Positions 8,290-19,264 are shown, numbered from the stretch's first letter. The stretch is DNA of 64,000 nucleotides from Clostridium estertheticum subsp. estertheticum (GCF_001877035.1 NZ_CP015756.1:239001-303000); one strand, 5' to 3'. Notes: generated from the sequence alone by a model not told the origin. Translations and numbers: made by a program.

Positions 8290-9318
8290 ATGAGTGATAA
8301 ATATATTTTAGCAATTATTACAGCTTTAATATCTGCTATATGTACACCTTTAGTTAAGAAATTAGCAATAAGAGTTAATGCCATTGATATCCCTAAAGAT
8401 ACAAGAAGGGTTCATACAAAACCTGTTCCGGTTATGGGAGGACTTGCCATATATATAGCCTTTGTTTTAGGAGTGATTTTATACAATGGAATTTTAACAC
8501 CCTCTCAAACAGGGATAATTATTGGCGCGACTGTAATTGTTATTGGTGGAATTATTGATGATATTAAAGATTTAAGACCTAGATATAAACTCCTTATACA
8601 AATTATAGCAGCTATATGTTTATTGATGTCAGGTGTGAAAATATCAATGATAACCAATCCTTTTAGGGACGTTTACCCTTTTATAAGCATGGGATGGATT
8701 AACATACCAGTAACTATAATATGGATTGTAGGTGTTACTAATGCATTTAACTTAATCGATGGATTAGATGGATTAGCTGCAGGCATAGCGTTTATATCAT
8801 GTGTTACTCTAATGATAGTTTCTATACTTAGCGGAAGACTTGAAGCTGCATTTTTAACAGCAGTCTTAAGTGGCGCAATTTTAGGCTTTTTACCATATAA
8901 TTTTAATCCAGCATCTATATTTATGGGGGATACTGGCTCTCAATTATTAGGGTTTCTCTTAGCTGCTATCTCGATTGAGGGGGCTATTAAATCTGCGACG
9001 GCTTTTGTAATTGCAGTACCAATTTTGGCGTTTGCATTACCTATTTATGACACACTTTTTGCTATGATAAGACGAAAAGTTCATGGAAAGCCTATGATGC
9101 AAGCAGATAAAGGTCACTTGCATCACAGGCTATTGGCTATGGGACTCAGTCAAAAACAAGCAGTTGTTATCATGTATTTTATAAGTGCTATTCTAGGTGG
9201 AATTGCTATCATAGCTATGCAAATTAGTACACAAAGGGCATATTTTTTATTAGCAACGGTAGGAGTTGTTACTGTTTTAGTAGCATGGAAATATGGTATA
9301 TTTGATCAAAAGGATTAG
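8290..9318 (+). CDS. Undecaprenyl-phosphate GlcNAc-1-phosphate transferase (TagO/WecA-type, MraY family)
   Basis: Integral membrane transferase that loads a sugar-1-phosphate from UDP-HexNAc onto undecaprenyl phosphate, starting teichoic acid or other envelope polymers. 342 residues with about ten hydrophobic segments. Family motifs: the cytoplasmic DDIKDLRP (about 93-100), NAFNLIDGLDGLAAG with the Asp pair, FMGDTGSQ, and the HLHHRL histidine motif near 280. The downstream mnaA supplies UDP-ManNAc, consistent with linkage-unit synthesis for wall teichoic acid. RBS GAAAGG. Confidence 0.94.
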   Translation: MSDKYILAIITALISAICTPLVKKLAIRVNAIDIPKDTRRVHTKPVPVMGGLAIYIAFVLGVILYNGILTPSQTGIIIGATVIVIGGIIDDIKDLRPRYKLLIQIIAAICLLMSGVKISMITNPFRDVYPFISMGWINIPVTIIWIVGVTNAFNLIDGLDGLAAGIAFISCVTLMIVSILSGRLEAAFLTAVLSGAILGFLPYNFNPASIFMGDTGSQLLGFLLAAISIEGAIKSATAFVIAVPILAFALPIYDTLFAMIRRKVHGKPMMQADKGHLHHRLLAMGLSQKQAVVIMYFISAILGGIAIIAMQISTQRAYFLLATVGVVTVLVAWKYGIFDQKD

Positions 9319-9387
9319 GCTATATATTATTCTATAGTTTACTAGCTTATATGTGATAATAAATTGAATTTATATAGGAGGTATCTG

Positions 9388-10557
9388 GTGGAAAATATTA
9401 AAATTATGGTTATATTTGGTACGAGGCCTGAGGCCATAAAAATGGCACCTCTAATTAAGGAACTAGAAAAATTTTGTCAAATAAAATGTAAAGTATGTGT
9501 TACCGCTCAGCATAGAGAAATATTGGACCAAGTTCTTGAAATCTTTAACATAGAACCTGAGTATGATTTAAACATAATGAAAACAAAACAAAGTTTAACA
9601 GGGATAACATGTTCTGTACTTTCTGGACTTGAGGAAATTTTTGATAAAGAAAAGCCGGATATGGTTTTAGTACATGGAGATACTACTACTACTTTTGCAG
9701 CAGCACTTGCAGCTTTTTATAGAAAGATACCTGTAGGGCATGTAGAAGCAGGTCTTAGAAGTTATAATAAATATTCACCTTATCCTGAAGAGATTAATAG
9801 AAAATTGACGGGTGCCTTAACAGAGCTACATTTTGCACCTACAACTATCTCTAGAGAAAATTTATTGCGAGAGGGAATAGATGAAAAAAATATTTTTGTT
9901 ACAGGAAATACAGTTATAGATGCTATGAAATATACAATAAAAGAAAATTATGTTTTTGAAAATCATGAGTTAAATTTAATTGATTTTAAAAACAAAAAAA
10001 TTATAATGGTTACAGCTCATAGAAGAGAAAATTGGGGAATTGGAATTGAAAATATATGCAAAGCTTTAAAAACAATTGTTGAAGAAAATCTAGATGTAGA
10101 AGTATTGTATCTTGTTCATCCAAATCCAGTAGTTAAAGATGTGGTTTACAGTATTTTAAAGGATGTTTCTAGAATACACCTGCTTAGACCTATAGATACT
10201 AGGGAAATTCATAATTTAATGAAAAAATGTTATCTTGTAATGACCGATTCAGGAGGAATTCAAGAAGAAGCACCTCATTTGGGAAAACCAGTTTTAGTGC
10301 TTAGAGATGTTACGGAGAGGGTAGAAGCCCTGAGTGCTGGCACAGTAAGGCTAGTTGGAATAGATAGAGATAAAATAGTACTCGAAGCTAATAAGTTAAT
10401 TAGAAATGTAGAAGAGTATAATAATATGAGTAAATCAATTAATCCTTATGGCGATGGGAATGCTTCGATTAAGATAGTGGACGCACTTGTAAAATATTTT
10501 AACGACATTTCAGAAGGAAAATCTTCCACTTCTAAAAATGGGAGTTATATGCCATAA
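9388..10557 (+). CDS. mnaA: UDP-N-acetylglucosamine 2-epimerase
   Basis: Interconverts UDP-GlcNAc and UDP-ManNAc for envelope polysaccharide. 389 residues. Motifs: VIFGTRPEAIKMAPL at the N-terminus, HGDTTTTFAAALAAF, GHVEAGLRS, YPEEINR, TAHRRENWG, TDSGGIQEEAPHLGKPVLVLRD. GTG 9388 was chosen because AGGAGG lies 6 nt upstream and it starts two residues before the conserved block; the TTG at 9364 precedes that RBS. Oddity: the last 18 codons and the stop (from 10501) lie inside a dispersed repeat, so the C-terminal tail NDISEGKSSTSKNGSYMP was added by insertion of the repeat after the natural ...DALVKYF end. Confidence 0.94.
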   Translation: MENIKIMVIFGTRPEAIKMAPLIKELEKFCQIKCKVCVTAQHREILDQVLEIFNIEPEYDLNIMKTKQSLTGITCSVLSGLEEIFDKEKPDMVLVHGDTTTTFAAALAAFYRKIPVGHVEAGLRSYNKYSPYPEEINRKLTGALTELHFAPTTISRENLLREGIDEKNIFVTGNTVIDAMKYTIKENYVFENHELNLIDFKNKKIIMVTAHRRENWGIGIENICKALKTIVEENLDVEVLYLVHPNPVVKDVVYSILKDVSRIHLLRPIDTREIHNLMKKCYLVMTDSGGIQEEAPHLGKPVLVLRDVTERVEALSAGTVRLVGIDRDKIVLEANKLIRNVEEYNNMSKSINPYGDGNASIKIVDALVKYFNDISEGKSSTSKNGSYMP

Positions 10558-10633
10558 TAAATAGAAAACCTCAGTGAAAGTATAAATCTCCTTCTGAAGT
10601 CGTTAATATTTCAGCTCCGTAGGAGATGATTTA
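10501..10633 (+). repeat. Dispersed hairpin repeat, copy 1 (overlaps mnaA 3' end)
   Basis: 133 bp running from AACGACATTTCAGAAGG to GGAGATGATTTA, the same length and end sequences as copy 3 at 54818. The outer arms (TTTCAGAAGGA near the left, TCCTTCTGAA near 10590) are complementary and the conserved 30-bp tail begins AATATTTCAGC. It supplies the mnaA stop codon. Immediately to the right, AACGACATTT occurs again at 10632-10641, either a remnant of a second left end or a flanking repeat. Confidence 0.85.
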
Positions 10634-10660
10634 ACGACATTTAATTTAAAGTTGAGTCGA

Positions 10661-10699
10661 TAAATTTAAGAATTAAATTCTTAAATTTATTTTTTTTTA
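10661..10699 (+). terminator. Rho-independent terminator after mnaA
   Basis: TAAATTTAAGAA / TTCTTAAATTTA (10661-10672, 10678-10689), a 12-bp perfect stem with 5-nt loop, followed by nine T. Confidence 0.85.
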
Positions 10700-11040
10700 A
10701 TTCTAATGAATAAAGCAATCTAAAATAACAGTAGTGAAGATTATAAAATTCATAATCATTAGTAAAAAGATATTAGGTCTGAGTATATTAATTATCAAAC
10801 TACAAGGTAGCTAAGAGCCTATATACTTAAAAATATCGTTAGGTACATGTATATTCACGAATATAACGGGTGATAATAATATGAAATGAGAATGCATAAA
10901 AGAAAAAAATGAAATTTTATAAAATATAACTTGCAATTGTTTTTAAGAAACAATATACTTAACTGGTAATATATGAAAATATAAACGTTTTGTAAATGTT
11001 TACCCAAATTAAACATACATACTAAAGTTAATAAAACCCA
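10700..11040. other. Non-coding stretch between mnaA and the atp operon
   Basis: AT-rich DNA with no credible ORF, RBS-ORF pair or strong inverted repeat. I see nothing that identifies a function before the atp promoter at 11041. A 21-codon ORF starting at ATG 11194, within the later atp leader, lacks a good ribosome-binding site and is not called. Confidence 0.5.
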
Positions 11041-11070
11041 TTGACAGCGGAATGTACAATGTAATATTAT
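11041..11070 (+). promoter_or_regulatory. Sigma-A promoter of the atp operon
   Basis: TTGACA (11041-11046), 18-bp spacer, TATTAT (11065-11070). This leaves a leader of about 235 nt before atpI. It is the best promoter match in the 750-bp gap upstream of the operon. Confidence 0.7.
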
Positions 11071-11311
11071 GAATATTAAGAAAGTTCACAATGTTATTAA
11101 AATGTAGTTTAATTGAATAATATAGATTTATAATTAGTTATTTAGACGTATTAAACCATAATAAGGAGTTATATAGAGGAATAGTGCTATTTAGATGAAA
11201 AAAAACATTAATTTGGCTTTAAAACATAAGATATCAAGAAATTTGGAGTTTTATTTATGAAAATTAGTAGACTATAATTACAATACTGTTAGAAAGTAAG
11301 GAGAAGTAAAA

Positions 11312-11686
11312 GTGAATAGTGATTTTAGGAACATGTTTAAAAAAATTGCTATATATGATTTCTTTATTTCTTTAATTTTTATTACAATAATTTATTTTAC
11401 GGCTAAATCATATGCATTATTTTTTTTATTAGGGATAATAATAGCACTAATGAATCTTTATGTTAATGGTATTACAGTAGAGTATTCTCTTGAGAGTAAA
11501 AATTTAAAAGGTAAAGGCATGATTGTAGTAGGATCTTTTATAAGAGTTTTATTAGTGAGTATTATTGGGTTTGCTATTAGCAGACACAATATGTTCAATA
11601 TAATTGCATATATCTTCGGATATAGTGTGCAGTTCATATCTTTAGTGTATTACGGAATTAACAACAAGAATAGTGAAAGGAAGTGA
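11312..11686 (+). CDS. atpI: ATP synthase subunit I (AtpI)
   Basis: Small membrane protein that in bacteria assists c-ring assembly of the ATP synthase. 124 residues with four predicted transmembrane segments (about 14-30, 33-52, 69-88, 92-113), sequence poorly conserved as usual for AtpI. GTG start at 11312 with AAGGAG 9 nt upstream. First gene of the atp operon and 4 bp from atpB. Confidence 0.85.
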   Translation: MNSDFRNMFKKIAIYDFFISLIFITIIYFTAKSYALFFLLGIIIALMNLYVNGITVEYSLESKNLKGKGMIVVGSFIRVLLVSIIGFAISRHNMFNIIAYIFGYSVQFISLVYYGINNKNSERK

Positions 11687-11690
11687 TTTA

Positions 11691-12371
11691 ATGGATAAAA
11701 TACCGCCGTTATTTCATATTAAATTCTTTGGGTACAGTATTGGGATTGCAGGAAGCATATTTGTTCAGTGGTGCATGATAGCCATAATAGCTATATTATG
11801 TGTAATCTTTACAAGAAACTTGAAAGTAATCCCCGATAAGAAGCAGAATATAATAGAAATGATTATGGACTTTATTAACAATCTTGTCAAAGACAATATG
11901 GGAGAAGAATATATGGGGTTTGTACCTTATGTAGCAACAATAGTTGTCTTCCTTAGTATTGCAAATATCTCAGGAATGGTAGGGATTACACCTGCAACAT
12001 CAGATTATAGTGTGTCATTGGCATTAGCATTAATAACATTCTTTGTTGTTCAATGGTTTGCTATAAAGAAGATAGGTATAGGGCACTATTTTAAAGGGTA
12101 TGCTGAACCATATGCGTTTATATTACCTATCAATCTAATGGAAAGAGTTATGCTTCCAGTATCATTAAGTTTTCGATTATTTGGAAATATAACTGCAGGA
12201 GTTGTAATAATAGAACTGGCATATAAAGGCTTAGCTGGTTTGAGTGGATTTGCCCAATTTTTAATACCTATACCGTTGCATTTTTATTTTGATTTGTTTG
12301 ATGGACTTATTCAAATGGTTATTTTCGTTATGTTAACTATGATTAACATAAAAGTAACAGCAGAGCATTAA
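11691..12371 (+). CDS. atpB: ATP synthase Fo subunit a
   Basis: Membrane stator subunit forming the two half-channels for the coupling ion. 226 residues, five to six helices. The essential arginine lies in the motif LPVSLSFRLFGNITAG (helix 4). ATG 11691 is placed 7 nt after GGAAG; an upstream GTG at 11673 overlaps the atpI end and is less likely. Followed by atpE after 33 bp. Confidence 0.95.
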   Translation: MDKIPPLFHIKFFGYSIGIAGSIFVQWCMIAIIAILCVIFTRNLKVIPDKKQNIIEMIMDFINNLVKDNMGEEYMGFVPYVATIVVFLSIANISGMVGITPATSDYSVSLALALITFFVVQWFAIKKIGIGHYFKGYAEPYAFILPINLMERVMLPVSLSFRLFGNITAGVVIIELAYKGLAGLSGFAQFLIPIPLHFYFDLFDGLIQMVIFVMLTMINIKVTAEH

Positions 12372-12404
12372 ATCTAGTTTTTAAAAATTAAGGAGGAATA
12401 TATT

Positions 12405-12647
12405 ATGGCTATAGATTCAGCAACAATAATCACAGGAGCATCTGCAATAGGCGCAGGTCTTGCAGCAATAGGATGTATTGGCGGAGGAATAGGAACAGGT
12501 AATGCTGCAGCTAAAGCTGTAGAGGGAGTAGCAAGACAACCAGAAGCTAGAGGATCTATAATTAGTACATTAGTAATAGGTGCAGCATTCTCAGAAGCTA
12601 CAGCTATTTATGCATTCTTAATAGCACTAATTTTAGCATTTAAGTAA
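12405..12647 (+). CDS. atpE: ATP synthase Fo subunit c (H+-type by ligand residues)
   Basis: 80-residue hairpin of the c-ring. The polar loop reads ARQPEARG, and the ion-binding carboxylate is Glu in the second helix ([12 protein letters not shown]). Compared with the Na+-binding c subunit of Ilyobacter tartaricus (ligands Gln32, Val63, Glu65, Ser66), the corresponding residues here are Thr, Phe, Glu and Ala, so the Na+ coordination set is missing and proton coupling is expected. RBS AGGAGG. It sits between atpB and atpF as in all eubacterial operons. Confidence 0.96.
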   Translation: MAIDSATIITGASAIGAGLAAIGCIGGGIGTGNAAAKAVEGVARQPEARGSIISTLVIGAAFSEATAIYAFLIALILAFK

Positions 12648-12707
12648 AATGGTACATATCAAAATGAAAAATTTTGAAATTAGGCCTAAAGGGGGCTTTA
12701 ATAGATT

Positions 12708-13193
12708 ATGAATTTAACCATAGATTTGAATAGAATTATATTCACTATAATAAATTTTATTGTATTGTTATTTGTCTTAAAGCACTTTTTTAGTAAGCCA
12801 GTAAATAAGATAATGGATGATAGAAAAAATGGAATAAATACATCTATTAAAAATGCTAAAGATAATGAACAAAAAGCAGAAAATTCAAGAATAGAAAAAG
12901 ATAAATTATTACATGATTCAAAGACAAAAGGAAGAGAAATAGTAGAGGAGTATAAAGTGAAAGCTCAAAACATTTCTCAGGAAATCATTGATGATGCGAA
13001 AAAAGAGTCAGTTACACTAATGGATAGATCAAGAGTCGAAATAGAAAGAGAAAAAGAAAAAGCAGCAAGTGAAATTCAAAAACAAGTTATAGATTTATCT
13101 TTAATATTATCTGAAAGAGCTCTTGAAAAACATATTGATGAAAAAGAGCATAGAAAATTAATAGAAGATTTTATTGTTAAGGTAGGTAGCTAA
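12708..13193 (+). CDS. atpF: ATP synthase Fo subunit b
   Basis: Peripheral stalk subunit: one N-terminal membrane helix (about 8-27, IIFTIINFIVLLFVLKHFF) followed by a long charged coiled-coil (about 35-155) that reaches F1. 161 residues. The ribosome-binding site is GGGGG at some distance from ATG 12708. One base separates its stop from the atpH start, so translation is likely coupled. Confidence 0.94.
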   Translation: MNLTIDLNRIIFTIINFIVLLFVLKHFFSKPVNKIMDDRKNGINTSIKNAKDNEQKAENSRIEKDKLLHDSKTKGREIVEEYKVKAQNISQEIIDDAKKESVTLMDRSRVEIEREKEKAASEIQKQVIDLSLILSERALEKHIDEKEHRKLIEDFIVKVGS

Positions 13194-13194
13194 A

Positions 13195-13728
13195 ATGTAT
13201 GAATACTTATATAAGAGATACGCATTAGCACTATATGAAGTTGCCGATGGAAAAGGGAAAGTAGAAGAATATTTAGATGACTTGCGGGAAATTGTTTCGC
13301 TTATTAAAAACGATGTTGATTTCCTAAAAGTTATTAAACATCCCAAAATCGGTACATCTAAAAAAAAGGAACTTTTTACTGAACTTTTCAAAGGTAAAAT
13401 AGATGATGGATTGTTATCATTTTTGCTTATACTTATAGAAAAAGATAGAATATTGTTTCTTGATGTAAACCTTAAAGAAATGGAAAAAATACATCTAGAG
13501 CGTACCAATACACTATTAGCAGAAGTTAAGACAGTAATTCCTCTTGTAGAAACTGAAAGGGAGAATCTCAGGCTTAAACTAGCAAAGATGTATGATAAAA
13601 AAATTATTTTTGATGAAAGATTAGATAAAAAAATTATTGGTGGAGTATATATAAGAATCGGTGATGATGTTATCGATGGGACAATACAAAGCAAATTAGA
13701 TGAAATGAAAAAATTAATGTTCAAATAG
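13195..13728 (+). CDS. atpH: ATP synthase F1 subunit delta
   Basis: Links the peripheral stalk to the top of the alpha3beta3 head. 177 residues; N-terminal helical bundle ([12 protein letters not shown]) and the C-terminal conserved segment [21 protein letters not shown]. Starts one base after the atpF stop. A 188-codon antisense reading frame over this gene is only a shadow of it. Confidence 0.95.
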   Translation: MYEYLYKRYALALYEVADGKGKVEEYLDDLREIVSLIKNDVDFLKVIKHPKIGTSKKKELFTELFKGKIDDGLLSFLLILIEKDRILFLDVNLKEMEKIHLERTNTLLAEVKTVIPLVETERENLRLKLAKMYDKKIIFDERLDKKIIGGVYIRIGDDVIDGTIQSKLDEMKKLMFK

Positions 13729-13744
13729 GAAAAGAGGTGAGTTT

Positions 13745-15262
13745 ATGAATATAAAACCAGAAGAAATAACATCTATAATTAAAAAAGAAATCGAAGGTTA
13801 TAAAAAAACAATTGAAACTGTCGACTCTGGAACAATAATTCAGATAGGTGATGGAATTGCAAGGGTTTATGGATTAGATGAATGTATGGAAAATGAACTT
13901 TTAGAGTTCCCGAATGGCGTATTTGGTATGGCATTAAATTTAGAACAAGATAACGTAGGGTGTGTGCTTTTAGGATCAGAAGAGGGAATCAAAGAAGGCG
14001 ACATAGTAAAAAGAACTGGTAAGGTTGTAGAAGTTCCTGTAGGAGAAGCTTTAATAGGAAGAGTTGTTGATGCATTAGGTGTACCAATAGACGGTAAAGG
14101 ACCAATTAAAACTACAGAGACAAGACCAATTGAGGTAATAGCACCTGGAGTTATTTCAAGACAATCAGTTAAGGAACCGCTTCAAACTGGAATTAAAGCA
14201 ATAGACTCTATGGTGCCAATTGGAAGAGGACAAAGAGAACTTATAATTGGAGATAGACAAACAGGCAAAACTGCTTTAACTACAGATACTATTATAAATC
14301 AAAAGGGCAAAGATGTTATATGTATATATGTTGCCATTGGTCAAAAACAATCTACTGTTGCGCATATTGTTAATACACTATCTGAAATGGGAGCTATGGA
14401 TTATACTATAGTTGTAGCAGCTACAGCTTCGCATTCATCACCACTTCAATATTTGGCGCCTTATGCTGGATGTACAATGGGTGAATTCTTTATGCATAAT
14501 GGTAAGAATGTATTAATAGTTTATGATGATTTATCTAAACATGCTGTAGCTTATAGAGCTATGTCATTATTACTTCGTAGACCACCAGGTAGAGAAGCAT
14601 ATCCAGGAGACGTGTTCTATATTCATTCAAGATTGCTAGAAAGAGCAGCAAAACTTTCAGATAAATTGGGTGGAGGGTCATTAACCGCACTTCCTATAAT
14701 AGAAACTCTTGCAGGAGATGTTACAGCATATATACCAACTAATGTTATTTCTATAACAGATGGACAAATATTCCTTGAAGCTGAATTGTTCCATTCTGGA
14801 CAAAGACCAGCAATTAATGCTGGAATATCTGTATCAAGAGTTGGTGGAAATGCACAAATTAAGGCTATGAAACAAGTTACAGGAACTTTAAGACTTGAAC
14901 TTGCCCAATATAGAGAACTTGCTTCTTTTGCTCAATTTGGAACAGATCTTGATAATGATGCTAAAATGAGGCTGGAAAAGGGTAAAAGATTAATGGAGAT
15001 ATTAAGGCAAGATCAATATTCACCAGTATCAGTAGAAAAACAAGTTATGATTTTCTTTGCTGGGGCTGGTAACCGTCTTGCAGATATTCCAGTATCTCAA
15101 ATAACACGTTTTGAAAAAGAATTTTTTGAGTTTATGGATACACATCATGGAGAAATAGGTAAAACAATAATTACAAACAAAGTGTTAGATGATAAATTAA
15201 AACAACAACTTACTGATGCTATAGATGAATTTAAAGAAATATTCGCTATTGATGATAAGTAA
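13745..15262 (+). CDS. atpA: ATP synthase F1 subunit alpha
   Basis: Non-catalytic nucleotide-binding subunit of F1. 505 residues. Walker A GDRQTGKT (about 169-176), Walker B region [11 protein letters not shown], and the arginine-finger region SVSRVGG. RBS AGAGGTG. Followed by a 134-bp gap that contains a 16-bp perfect stem-loop, the longest interruption within the operon. Confidence 0.98.
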   Translation: MNIKPEEITSIIKKEIEGYKKTIETVDSGTIIQIGDGIARVYGLDECMENELLEFPNGVFGMALNLEQDNVGCVLLGSEEGIKEGDIVKRTGKVVEVPVGEALIGRVVDALGVPIDGKGPIKTTETRPIEVIAPGVISRQSVKEPLQTGIKAIDSMVPIGRGQRELIIGDRQTGKTALTTDTIINQKGKDVICIYVAIGQKQSTVAHIVNTLSEMGAMDYTIVVAATASHSSPLQYLAPYAGCTMGEFFMHNGKNVLIVYDDLSKHAVAYRAMSLLLRRPPGREAYPGDVFYIHSRLLERAAKLSDKLGGGSLTALPIIETLAGDVTAYIPTNVISITDGQIFLEAELFHSGQRPAINAGISVSRVGGNAQIKAMKQVTGTLRLELAQYRELASFAQFGTDLDNDAKMRLEKGKRLMEILRQDQYSPVSVEKQVMIFFAGAGNRLADIPVSQITRFEKEFFEFMDTHHGEIGKTIITNKVLDDKLKQQLTDAIDEFKEIFAIDDK

Positions 15263-15329
15263 AGATAAGAATTTAATTAAATATAAGGAATCAATTAATA
15301 TAGCACCTTTAAGCTATAATTAATTTGTG

Positions 15330-15377
15330 TTGACTATATATTATCAGAGCTAAATGGCATTGATAATATATAGTCAA
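15330..15377 (+). other. 16-bp perfect stem-loop between atpA and atpG
   Basis: TTGACTATATATTATC (15330-15345) and its exact reverse complement (15362-15377) flank a 16-nt loop. No T-run follows, so it is not a normal terminator. A second imperfect hairpin (AATTAATATAGC with GCTATAATTAATT) lies just upstream. Likely an mRNA-stability or processing element. It also contains a TTGACT that could serve as an internal promoter -35 box. Confidence 0.6.
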
Positions 15378-15396
15378 GACTAAAGAGAGGTGAAAC

Positions 15397-16251
15397 ATGG
15401 CAGGTGCAGGGCTTGTTGCAATTAAACGAAGAATAAGATCTATAACAAATACTACGAAAATTACAAAAGCAATGGGATTAGTTTCGACATCTAAATACCA
15501 AAAAATAAGGAAAAAATTAGATACTAATAATAATTATGTAGATAAGCTTGAGGAAGTTATTAAACAAGTTAAAGATAATTATGACGAGGATAGTATCTAT
15601 ATAAAAGGGAACAAAAGTAGTAAGAAAATGTATGTTGTTTTGACTTCGGATACAGGTCTTTGTGGCGGCTTTAATTGGGCAATAGTAAATGAATTGATAA
15701 GTAAACTTAAAGACAATAAAGAAGAATACGATATAATTATAGTAGGCCATAAAGGAAGAGTTATATTCAAAAAGCTCAATATTGAAACTGTGGCTGAATA
15801 TGTCGATATTTCGGATGTTCCTACTCAAAAAGAAGCCACTACTATTATTAATCATGCTTTCAACATGTATAATAATGATGAAATAGGTGAGGTTTATATT
15901 GTTTATAAAAAACTTATTTCAGCACTGAAAAATGAAGTTAAAATTGAAAAGTTACTTCCTCTAAATTTTGAAAATGAAGAAAATAGAAATAAAGAGTATG
16001 TAAATATTGAAGCAATAGATGAAAAAGCATTAGGTGAAATAACAACCTTATTTTTAGGTGGTAAAACACTAAATTCAATGTTACATTCAAAAGCAAGTGA
16101 GCACAAATCTAGAATGGAATCTATGGGATCAGCCACTGAAAATGCTAATGACATACTTGATAAACTTAATTTAAAATATAATAGAAGTAGACAATATTCA
16201 ATTACACAAGAAATTTCAGAAATAGTCGGAGGAGCGGAGGCTCTAAAGTAG
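15397..16251 (+). CDS. atpG: ATP synthase F1 subunit gamma
   Basis: Central rotor shaft of F1. 284 residues; N-terminal helix with RRIRSITNTTKITKAM, the conserved TSDTGLCGGFN segment, and C-terminal helix ending KLNLKYNRSRQYSITQEISEIVGGAEAL. RBS AGAGGTG 5 nt before ATG. Confidence 0.97.
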   Translation: MAGAGLVAIKRRIRSITNTTKITKAMGLVSTSKYQKIRKKLDTNNNYVDKLEEVIKQVKDNYDEDSIYIKGNKSSKKMYVVLTSDTGLCGGFNWAIVNELISKLKDNKEEYDIIIVGHKGRVIFKKLNIETVAEYVDISDVPTQKEATTIINHAFNMYNNDEIGEVYIVYKKLISALKNEVKIEKLLPLNFENEENRNKEYVNIEAIDEKALGEITTLFLGGKTLNSMLHSKASEHKSRMESMGSATENANDILDKLNLKYNRSRQYSITQEISEIVGGAEALK

Positions 16252-17664
<1,413 letters not shown>

Positions 17665-17775
17665 TGTTTTTTATATAGCAGTTAGCCATTATGTTACTTA
17701 TTTTATTTAAGATAACTAGTAAAAATTATTAATTATTCTTTAAAGGTATGTACATAGAAAGGTCGGTGTTATTTT

Positions 17776-18174
17776 ATGAAAAATCATATAAAGCTTACTA
17801 TGATTACTCCTGAGAAGCAGTTTTATAGTGGTGATATTCTGAGTCTTAACTCGCAAAGTGATGAAGGTGTATTTGGTATTCTTGCGAATCATGTTCCTAT
17901 GATATCTCAATTAAAACCAACAGTTACAACATTTATACAGGTTGATGGGAAAGAGTTAAAAGCTTTTACATCAACAGGTGTCTTAAGAGTTCTTAAAGGT
18001 GAAGTAGAAATGCTATGTAGCGCCTGTGAATGGCCAGAAGATATAGATATTGAAAGAGCAAACGAGGCTAAAAAAAGAGCAGAAAAAAGACTAAATACTG
18101 ATGATGAAGTCAGTTTAAAACGAGCTGAGAGTGCTGTTTTAAGGTCAGTTATGAGACTTAAGACAAAAGGATAG
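17776..18174 (+). CDS. atpC: ATP synthase F1 subunit epsilon
   Basis: Rotor and regulatory subunit: N-terminal beta-sandwich (1-85, with GVFGILANHVPMISQL) and C-terminal helical hairpin (about 90-132). 132 residues. RBS AAAGG is spaced slightly long from the ATG. Last gene of the atp operon, ended by the terminator at 18181. Confidence 0.96.
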   Translation: MKNHIKLTMITPEKQFYSGDILSLNSQSDEGVFGILANHVPMISQLKPTVTTFIQVDGKELKAFTSTGVLRVLKGEVEMLCSACEWPEDIDIERANEAKKRAEKRLNTDDEVSLKRAESAVLRSVMRLKTKG

Positions 18175-18180
18175 AAACTA

Positions 18181-18214
18181 AAAAATGAAGATATTAATTT
18201 ATCTTCATTTTTTT
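18181..18214 (+). terminator. Terminator of the atp operon
   Basis: AAAAATGAAGATA / TATCTTCATTTTT stem (18181-18193, 18200-18212) with 6-nt loop and T-run. Confidence 0.9.
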
Positions 18215-18517
18215 ATGCCCAAAAATAAACTAAAGTTGATTTAATAATCTAAGTGAGTAGTATTAAATTATTTTAAGCACATTTTTATTGGAATTTTATA
18301 TATTAGTAGTATAAAGAAAAGATATATAAAAAGTTTGATTAATCCTATATACCCTACCTATATTTTAAATAAAATAGCCCTCTTCACACTTGTGCTGGGG
18401 GATAATTTTATTAATAGGACAAAAAAATAAAAACTGATAGTTATAGAATAAAAAGGTAAATTATTGTCAAGAATTTAATTGTTGCCAGCAATTTAACAAA
18501 ATGGTAGGGGGATTAAA
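18215..18517. other. Intergenic region atpC-ywmB
   Basis: No gene. A weak hairpin (AGCCCTC around 18379, GGGGGAT around 18398, then TTTTATT) may be a second terminator or attenuator. No consensus promoter stands out; GGGGGA before 18518 is the ywmB ribosome-binding site. Confidence 0.4.
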
Positions 18518-19237
18518 ATGAGAAAAAAAGGAATAACGCTTTTATGTATAGTATTAAGTATGGCTATTATGCAAATTAATATTAGACTCACTAGTGCACA
18601 TGAAAATCTTAATTTGTTTGATGAAATATTAATCCAAACTAAAAGTAAAACTGTAGAATATGGATTAAAGACATGTTTCGAAACTCAAGAAGATTCGAAA
18701 GAGATTTGTAACTATTTAATTTCTAAGTTAAATCTTGATAATAAAAAAACAATATTAACTAGAACTGAAAATAAAGATTACTATAACGTAGATTTTTCAA
18801 GTGAGAATGCAAATGGATATGTAGAGGCTCTGAAATACAAAAATAAGAGTCTTATAACTATAAATATAAGTAATGTAAGTAATGAAAATGGATTAGCATT
18901 TCTTAAAAATAATGTTAGTGCTAGCATTGGATCTAGAGGCAAAAATATTAAGTATTTTCAATATTTAAAGGCAAAAGTTGAAGAAACTAGTGAAAATGGT
19001 GGAGAAAATAATACTAATGTTATTAATCGAAAAATAATAAAAATATTAAAATCTTGTGGAACTGAAAATATTGAGACGGTGAATTTAAATAATGGATTAA
19101 GTACTATGGCATATACCAGAAAATTTGATGAGAAGGTAATTAATAACAAGTTAATTGATTTTAATTATGCTGTATGTAGTTATTCATCAGGAAAGTACAT
19201 TATCATAGGTACACCTGAGATAATTACAACTTATTAA
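18518..19237 (+). CDS. YwmB family protein (DUF1779, exported)
   Basis: 239 residues with an N-terminal signal-like hydrophobic stretch (about 6-22) ending near LTSAHEN, then a soluble extracytoplasmic domain. Function unknown. Identification rests mainly on position: ywmB lies directly upstream of murAA-spoIID-spoIIQ after the atp operon in Bacillus subtilis, and the same order is found here; the overall length also fits. Starts after AGGGGGA, 27 bp before murA. Confidence 0.7.
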   Translation: MRKKGITLLCIVLSMAIMQINIRLTSAHENLNLFDEILIQTKSKTVEYGLKTCFETQEDSKEICNYLISKLNLDNKKTILTRTENKDYYNVDFSSENANGYVEALKYKNKSLITINISNVSNENGLAFLKNNVSASIGSRGKNIKYFQYLKAKVEETSENGGENNTNVINRKIIKILKSCGTENIETVNLNNGLSTMAYTRKFDEKVINNKLIDFNYAVCSYSSGKYIIIGTPEIITTY

Positions 19238-19264
19238 AAATTATCAATAATATGGAGGAAATGG

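Noticed and set aside
10661-10699. Possible end of the dispersed repeat
   Set aside because: It is a standard terminator and is absent from the other copies.
11194-11259. 21-codon ORF in the atp leader
   Set aside because: No good RBS and no distinctive peptide.
12405-12647. Na+-translocating ATP synthase
   Set aside because: The Na+ ligand residues Gln32, Val63 and Ser66 are not conserved.
13158-13724. 188-codon antisense ORF over atpH
   Set aside because: Low-complexity Ser/Ile/Phe translation mirroring the codon usage of atpH; no RBS or family match.
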